Source: Candidatus Moranbacteria bacterium CG_4_9_14_3_um_filter_42_9
GTDB taxonomy: Bacteria; Patescibacteriota; Minisyncoccia; Moranbacterales; UBA2206
Length of the DNA: 18,057 nucleotides
Reading direction: 5' to 3'
NCBI GenBank assembly: GCA_002790635.1
Contig: PFVN01000091.1
Span: 1 to 18,057, forward strand
Shown in pieces: positions 13,527 to 18,057 of the stretch. The notes beneath the pieces are model-generated. The model worked only from the letters and a program-made list of their open reading frames with translations. It did not search any database and was not told the DNA's origin. Every line of letters starts with the position of its first letter. The stretch's first letter is position 1. A program made the position numbers and the translations under genes.

Positions 13527-15416
13527 ATGTGTGGAATTACCGGGAAAATTTATTTTAACGCCAACACTGTTTTGGAGCAGGATATTTTGGTAATGAACGA
13601 AAAAATCCAACATCGCGGTCCAGATGACGAAGGAGTCTATCTTTCCCCTGACCAAAAAGTTAGCCTTGGCCATAGAAGATTGTCTATCATTGATCTCTCC
13701 CCTCTCGGACATCAGCCGATGAATTATTTAGATCGCTATTGGATCGTTTTCAATGGCGAAGTTTACAATTTTCAGGAGAAGCGGGCAATGCTGGAAAAAG
13801 ATGGCTATGTTTTCAAATCAAAATCGGACACAGAAGTTATTCTGGCGCTCTATGATAAATTCGGAAAAAAATGCCTGGAACATTTGCGTGGAATGTTTTC
13901 GTTCGCTATTTATGATGAAATAAAAAAAACTATTTTTTGCGCGCGTGACCGGGTGGGTAAAAAACCTTTTAAATATTATCTCGATGATAATGTTTTTATT
14001 TTTGCTTCAGAGCTCAAGGCTATCCTTACTCAGCCCGAATACCACAAAGAGCCTGATTACGTAGCCATACACCATTATTTGACTCTACAATACGTTCCAG
14101 CGCCTCTCACTGGATTCGTAGGCATCAAGAAGCTTGAACCAGCACATTATCTGTACATCGATCTCAAGACAAAGGAAGTGGAGAAGGAGCGCTACTGGAA
14201 ACTGGATTATTCCAAGAAACTCGACCTTTCCGAAGCAGAATGGAAAAAACGCATCATTGATAAACTCGAGGAATCAGTGAAATTGCGAATGATTTCGGAT
14301 GTGCCTTTGGGCGCGTTTCTATCCGGCGGCATTGATTCCAGTGCTATTGTGGGGCTTATGAGCAAACTTTCCAATAAACCTGTTAAAACTTTTTCCATCG
14401 GATTTCAGGAGGAAAAATATAACGAACTAAAATACGCCCGCATTATCGCGGATAAATTCAAAACTAATCATACTGAATTTATCGTAAAACCTGATGCGAT
14501 TAAGATGCTTCCAGCGCTGGTCAAGCAATACGAAGAGCCCTACGCCGATTCCAGCGCTTTACCTACCTATTATGTCAGCAAAATGACACGGGATTTTGTC
14601 ACCGTCGCTCTCAATGGTGACGGTGGTGATGAAAATTTTGCGGGATACAGCCGATACAGCGCCTTTCAAATTTCTACGCTCCTCGACCGCCTTGATGTGC
14701 TCAACCGAATCGCCGGAAAACCGCTCACCACTTTTCTCAAAAATAATATAAAGAATACATTCTTTGATCGACTGAGTCGTTTTTCTCAAAGCCTCTCTGA
14801 TGATTATCGCAGACGTTACCTCTCCTATACCGCCTACTTCACCAATGAACAGAAATCCGAACTCTACACCGACGAATTCAAACAAAAAGTTTGGCACAAC
14901 GACACCTACGACATCATCGCTCGAGAATTCGAGAAGTCAGGATCAAAAAACCGAACAGAGCAAGCAGTTTATGCTGATTTCACGACATATCTTCCCGATG
15001 ACCTCCTGGCCAAAGTCGATATAGACACGATGGCGGTATCGCTCGAAGGTCGATCCCCTTTCCTCGATCATGAATTCCTTGAACTCACTGCACAGATACC
15101 ATTTAACCTCAAACTCAAGAGGTTTAATAATAAAAAATATATTTTGAAGGAATCATTGCGAGGCCTCGTCCCCGATGAAGTGATGTTCCGTCCAAAAATG
15201 GGCTTCGGTATCCCGATTGATCGCTGGTTCCGCAACGAGCTCCGAGACTACACGAGAGAAAAACTCCTGAATGGTCGCCTTATAAAGGAAAATCTCTTCC
15301 GAAAGGAATATATCGAGCATATCCTCAATACTCACTGCAACACCAAAGTCAACTTTTCGCCCCATATCTGGGCGCTCCTCACCCTGGAGCTCTGGTTTAA
15401 AGAATATTTCTCATGA
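13527..15416 (+). CDS. asnB: asparagine synthetase-type glutamine amidotransferase
   Basis: A 629-residue enzyme with an N-terminal class II (Ntn) glutaminase domain: catalytic Cys2 in MCGITG, QHRGPDDEG at 28-36, GHRRLSIIDLS at 48-58 and FNGEVYN at 75-81. The C-terminal ATP-binding synthetase domain has the PP-loop LSGGIDSSA at 265-273, NGDGGDENFAGY, and VDIDTMAVSLEGRSPFLDHE. It transfers ammonia from glutamine to an adenylated carboxylate: aspartate in the standard enzyme, or a uronic-acid carboxyl group as proposed for AsnB-like enzymes in surface glycan clusters. UDP-glucuronate supply from ugd in this window makes the second option plausible, but this is inference. Its TGA stop overlaps the ATG of the next gene by 4 bases, so the two are translationally coupled. 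No Shine-Dalgarno sequence precedes it; the heptamer repeat ends 4 bases before the ATG. Confidence 0.93.
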   Translation: MCGITGKIYFNANTVLEQDILVMNEKIQHRGPDDEGVYLSPDQKVSLGHRRLSIIDLSPLGHQPMNYLDRYWIVFNGEVYNFQEKRAMLEKDGYVFKSKSDTEVILALYDKFGKKCLEHLRGMFSFAIYDEIKKTIFCARDRVGKKPFKYYLDDNVFIFASELKAILTQPEYHKEPDYVAIHHYLTLQYVPAPLTGFVGIKKLEPAHYLYIDLKTKEVEKERYWKLDYSKKLDLSEAEWKKRIIDKLEESVKLRMISDVPLGAFLSGGIDSSAIVGLMSKLSNKPVKTFSIGFQEEKYNELKYARIIADKFKTNHTEFIVKPDAIKMLPALVKQYEEPYADSSALPTYYVSKMTRDFVTVALNGDGGDENFAGYSRYSAFQISTLLDRLDVLNRIAGKPLTTFLKNNIKNTFFDRLSRFSQSLSDDYRRRYLSYTAYFTNEQKSELYTDEFKQKVWHNDTYDIIAREFEKSGSKNRTEQAVYADFTTYLPDDLLAKVDIDTMAVSLEGRSPFLDHEFLELTAQIPFNLKLKRFNNKKYILKESLRGLVPDEVMFRPKMGFGIPIDRWFRNELRDYTREKLLNGRLIKENLFRKEYIEHILNTHCNTKVNFSPHIWALLTLELWFKEYFS

Positions 15417-16252
15417 AAACGAAAATCCTTTTCACAAGCGCGTTTTTTCTTGGTCTTATTCTGCTCGGAATCAACATTTCCGGATTCTTCATTCCCCTCC
15501 GAAGCGAACGACTCTTGGAAGAAACGGCGTATGGTCACAAAACCGATGATCAGATAGATCTTTCTGCGGATGAGGCGCTTCAAATACTGGAGTACTCGGG
15601 CGGTATTTCGGAGGAAGATACCATAAAAACAGGAACGGAAACCGTCGAGAAGGCGATTCTCCACTATTGGGATGACGAACTTGCGGACGAATTCGGCCTG
15701 CGAGTTCCGATGCATGAGAATTGGATCCTTTGGGGAGGAAGCCATATAATGCCACAATATTTCAGAAAATACGAATTTTGTCACTACTGGGAAAAGGGTA
15801 TCGAGCGCGGTGTCGGCTGGTGTTCGCAATCATCTTCGATTCTTGCTCAATATCTGCGGAAACGGGATGTAAACGCCGACATATATGTCATGTATGGACA
15901 CGTCGTCGTCATAGCCGGGACGCTGCGCCATGTAGCCGACCCTGATTATGGAGTTTACCTTCCATTCACTATTGAAGAGATAGAAAGTGATCCGGAAATG
16001 ATCCGTCCGTACTATGCGGACGCCGGATACTCCGCCGAAGAAATCGGAATAGCTGTCCGTGCCTTTGATCCGAACGCGGAAAAATTGATTGCCCCTGATT
16101 TTGTGCGGTATTCGGATTACTGCGCGCTACGACATCGCATATTCGAGCAGGTTGTGTACATTCTCAAGTGGCTCATCCCGATTTTATTCATCGCTCCACT
16201 TGTCTATTCCGCTTATCGAAGAAATAACTTAGAGCACATCAGATCCAACTAA
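15413..16252 (+). CDS. membrane-anchored transglutaminase-like protein
   Basis: A 279-residue protein with a membrane segment at each end (about 7-29 and 247-266). The domain between them is presumably outside the cytoplasm. The core resembles transglutaminase/papain-like cysteine enzymes: GVGWCSQSSSILAQYL (133-147, Cys137), GHVVVIAG (162-169, His163) and VADPDYGVYLPF (174-185, Asp176), a Cys-His-Asp triad in the expected order and spacing. Such enzymes cleave or form amide bonds; the substrate is not evident. The gene overlaps asnB by 4 bases (ATGA), a sign of coupled translation, so amide chemistry on the same product is an attractive inference. The base composition is richer in G+C than the GT-C gene. 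Its 3' end overlaps the convergent glycosyltransferase gene by 24 bases. Confidence 0.8.
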   Translation: MKTKILFTSAFFLGLILLGINISGFFIPLRSERLLEETAYGHKTDDQIDLSADEALQILEYSGGISEEDTIKTGTETVEKAILHYWDDELADEFGLRVPMHENWILWGGSHIMPQYFRKYEFCHYWEKGIERGVGWCSQSSSILAQYLRKRDVNADIYVMYGHVVVIAGTLRHVADPDYGVYLPFTIEEIESDPEMIRPYYADAGYSAEEIGIAVRAFDPNAEKLIAPDFVRYSDYCALRHRIFEQVVYILKWLIPILFIAPLVYSAYRRNNLEHIRSN

Positions 16253-17029
16253 TGCTGAAAAATCGGCACGGTTTATTTTTGTCGACTTTCTTTTCAGGAT
16301 TCCGACGATAAGCCATATCGCATCGTCTGGGAAATATTTCATCACAAATATACCGAAAAGAGACAGGATTGATTTCGCGTTTGCACCGTTCATTTCAAAA
16401 AAATCGCTTACATTTTTCCTGGAAAAAGAGAATCGACTCCGTGAATAATTCCGCCCGTCCCTCCTTATTCTGTGGACGGTCAACTGTTCACCGATACAAT
16501 AAATTTTCCCGCCGATGATTTTTTTTTCGAAATATTCGTCGGCAAGCAGATAATCGGGGTCATATCTGAATCCGGCGTTTCTGAATACCAGCGAAGTGTG
16601 ATCAACAAAATCGACAAATTTTTCTCTTTTATCGGCAATAAGAACACCTTTATTTTCGTAGAAATAAAAAGTCTCAGTTCCACACGCAATGACTGGTTTG
16701 TTCTCCTCAAGATAGCTTACTTGTCTCTCGATTTTTTCCGGAAGCCAGATGTCGTCGTGATCCTGAATCGCGATATATTCCCCCTCCGCGCGATCCAAAA
16801 GAAAATTCAGTCCGGCATACGGTCCAACATTCTTCTTTCCTTCAAAGACGGTAATTCTGGAATCATTCAGATTTTTGATGATCTCCACTGTCCTATCATT
16901 CGAATTGTTATCAAGTACAAGAATCTCAAAATCAGGATATGTCTGATTGAGACAGCTCCGCAGTGTTTTTTCAATGTATCGTTCCGCGTTGTAGGAGACG
17001 ATCAAGACTGAAACAAGGTTACTTTTCAC
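16229..17029 (-). CDS. family 2 glycosyltransferase
   Basis: A 266-residue GT-A fold enzyme starting MKSNLVSVLIVSYNAERYIEKTLRSCLNQT, with the donor-binding LDNNSNDRT at 39-47, and EYIAIQDHDDIWLPEKIE (84-101) containing the metal-binding acidic cluster. It adds a sugar in cell-surface glycan synthesis; donor and acceptor are unknown. A later hydrophobic stretch (about 219-246) may associate with the membrane. It is the second gene of a minus-strand pair, starting 6 bases after the stop of the glycosyltransferase at 17036-18034. Its last 24 bases overlap the end of the transglutaminase-like gene on the opposite strand. Confidence 0.9.
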   Translation of the reverse strand: MKSNLVSVLIVSYNAERYIEKTLRSCLNQTYPDFEILVLDNNSNDRTVEIIKNLNDSRITVFEGKKNVGPYAGLNFLLDRAEGEYIAIQDHDDIWLPEKIERQVSYLEENKPVIACGTETFYFYENKGVLIADKREKFVDFVDHTSLVFRNAGFRYDPDYLLADEYFEKKIIGGKIYCIGEQLTVHRIRRDGRNYSRSRFSFSRKNVSDFFEMNGANAKSILSLFGIFVMKYFPDDAIWLIVGILKRKSTKINRADFSALVGSDVL

Positions 17030-17035
17030 AATATT

Positions 17036-18034
17036 TCAGTTACTGAAATAAAGCCTCTTCAAGTATTGATTGACGCTATTCGGCAATAAAAGTCGGATAA
17101 ATAAGAGCGAATTCAAAGAAAGATCTCGGAAAAGATTTAGGGGAAATTTTTTTGCGTAAAAAAAGAATTCATTCCAAGCATCTTTTTTTTGAGCGTTTTC
17201 AAGATAAAATATTATCTTAAAATAGCAAAGCTTGCCACGCATATATTTTATAGCTGCCTGAACTGCCTGTTCTTTTGAAAATTCCTTTTCGTAACTATCA
17301 AGTATCATCGAAAGATGTTCAGCGACTTTCGGAGTTGCGGCCGAACTATTGTTGGAGTGCTTCCGATATTTGAGAAGGATATCATTGACAAAGTGCACCC
17401 TGTTTTTTGTCGATACAAGAAAATTAAAATCCCAATCCGATGGCAAGAAAACTTTTTCATCAGGAGCAAAACTCCTCGGATAACCAGAAACTTCTATAAC
17501 AGCTCGCCGTATCATGATCTGGCTATATGTAGAAAATGGCGTCATTCTTGAGCACAGATACTCAGCTGGTGATATTATCTTATTTTGGTATGTTACCGTG
17601 CCAAGTTTTTTATAGAAATTTCGTATCAAAATACTCCCATCATCGTCGATAACCTTGAAATTGCAATACACCATTCCAAGGTCGGGGAATTTTTCAAAAA
17701 TCAACATTTTCTCAGCAAGATTCTCCTTACAAAAAACATCATCACCTTCCAAGAAGGCTAGATATTCACCTTTCGACGTATCAATAAGAAACTTCCAATT
17801 CGGGATAAGCCCCTTGTTCATCTCGTTTCTAAATGCCTTGATCCGACTATCTTTCTTCTCGTATTCTTGGATAATTTCCCAACTCTTGTCAGTCGAGCAA
17901 TCATCCACGATTAAAAGCTCCCAATTTTGGAATGTTTGGGAAATCACACTTTCTATCGTGTCACCGATAAATTTCGCGTGGTTGTAAACGGGAACGATCA
18001 CGGAAATTAGCGGCTGATCATTTTGGTTACTCAT
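17036..18034 (-). CDS. family 2 glycosyltransferase
   Basis: A 332-residue GT-A fold enzyme. LISVIVPVYNHAKFIGDTIES (about 9-29), IVDDCSTDKSW (42-52) and GEYLAFLEGDDVF (89-101, with the acidic metal site) are typical of family 2. WDFNFLVSTKNRVHFVNDILLKYRKHSNNSS is the family's C-terminal acceptor-side block. It probably acts with the following gene on the same polysaccharide. The start at 18034 is 23 bases from the window edge with no strong ribosome binding site visible; further upstream genes may exist beyond the window. Confidence 0.9.
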   Translation of the reverse strand: MSNQNDQPLISVIVPVYNHAKFIGDTIESVISQTFQNWELLIVDDCSTDKSWEIIQEYEKKDSRIKAFRNEMNKGLIPNWKFLIDTSKGEYLAFLEGDDVFCKENLAEKMLIFEKFPDLGMVYCNFKVIDDDGSILIRNFYKKLGTVTYQNKIISPAEYLCSRMTPFSTYSQIMIRRAVIEVSGYPRSFAPDEKVFLPSDWDFNFLVSTKNRVHFVNDILLKYRKHSNNSSAATPKVAEHLSMILDSYEKEFSKEQAVQAAIKYMRGKLCYFKIIFYLENAQKKDAWNEFFFYAKKFPLNLFRDLSLNSLLFIRLLLPNSVNQYLKRLYFSN

Positions 18035-18057
18035 GATTTTTACAAATACATACCAGA

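Noticed and set aside
15332..15829. 165-residue open frame opposite the asnB/transglutaminase junction
   Set aside because: It is antisense to two well-supported genes and shows no motif.

Overview
The window looks like a piece of a small, reduced bacterial genome of the Candidate Phyla Radiation (Patescibacteria, Parcubacteria-like). This is inferred from gene content: DUF5674, a four-helix-bundle (S23-type) protein, an AAA+/DUF4143 ATPase, AbiE, a SpoIID-like envelope protein, and many glycosyltransferases for an exported glycan. Start codons mostly lack Shine-Dalgarno sequences. TGA is used as a stop (asnB ends in TGA), so this is not a TGA-recoded lineage. There are no rRNA or tRNA genes and no transposase or integrase.

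Layout. (1) 1-3399, minus strand: a DUF5674 gene overlapping a small unknown gene, a 440-base palindrome-rich gap without a gene, a polyprenyl-phosphate-type family 2 glycosyltransferase, a four-helix-bundle gene, and the 5' part of UDP-glucose 6-dehydrogenase running off the left edge. (2) 3620-5777, plus strand: a secreted SpoIID/LytB-like protein with a very unusual Lys/Tyr-rich N-terminal region, then a membrane-anchored cysteine-rich protein. (3) 6007-7294, minus strand: an AbiEi/AbiEii toxin-antitoxin operon with a near-consensus promoter and a possible operator. (4) 7682-16252, plus strand: a glycan cluster with a DPM1-like glycosyltransferase, a DUF2304 membrane partner, a GT-C-like membrane protein, a family 4 glycosyltransferase, an AsnB-type amidotransferase and a membrane-anchored transglutaminase-like protein. 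A free-standing AAA+/DUF4143 ATPase interrupts it. (5) 16229-18034, minus strand: two family 2 glycosyltransferases, the first convergent with and overlapping the transglutaminase gene.

The most notable observation is structural. Both accessory modules sit between direct repeats that copy the junction between the two neighbouring host genes. The last 44 bases of the cysteine-rich gene recur exactly on the far side of abiE. Twenty-one bases from the end of the DUF2304 gene recur exactly on the far side of the ATPase, with weaker similarity running into the next gene's start. Removing both modules leaves an unbroken plus-strand run from the SpoIID-like gene to the glycan genes. This suggests that defence or accessory cassettes were inserted, without any visible recombinase, by events that duplicated intergenic junctions. 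Most junctions on the left half also carry degenerate AACTTT/AAGTT arrays, which abut or contain several start and stop codons. In the four-helix-bundle case these arrays flank the gene in inverted orientation.

Functionally, the glycosyltransferases, UDP-glucose dehydrogenase (UDP-glucuronate supply), the DUF2304 and GT-C membrane proteins and AsnB fit synthesis and modification of a surface polysaccharide. The SpoIID-like and cysteine-rich proteins are probable envelope proteins. All family assignments are from reading motifs, without database searches.
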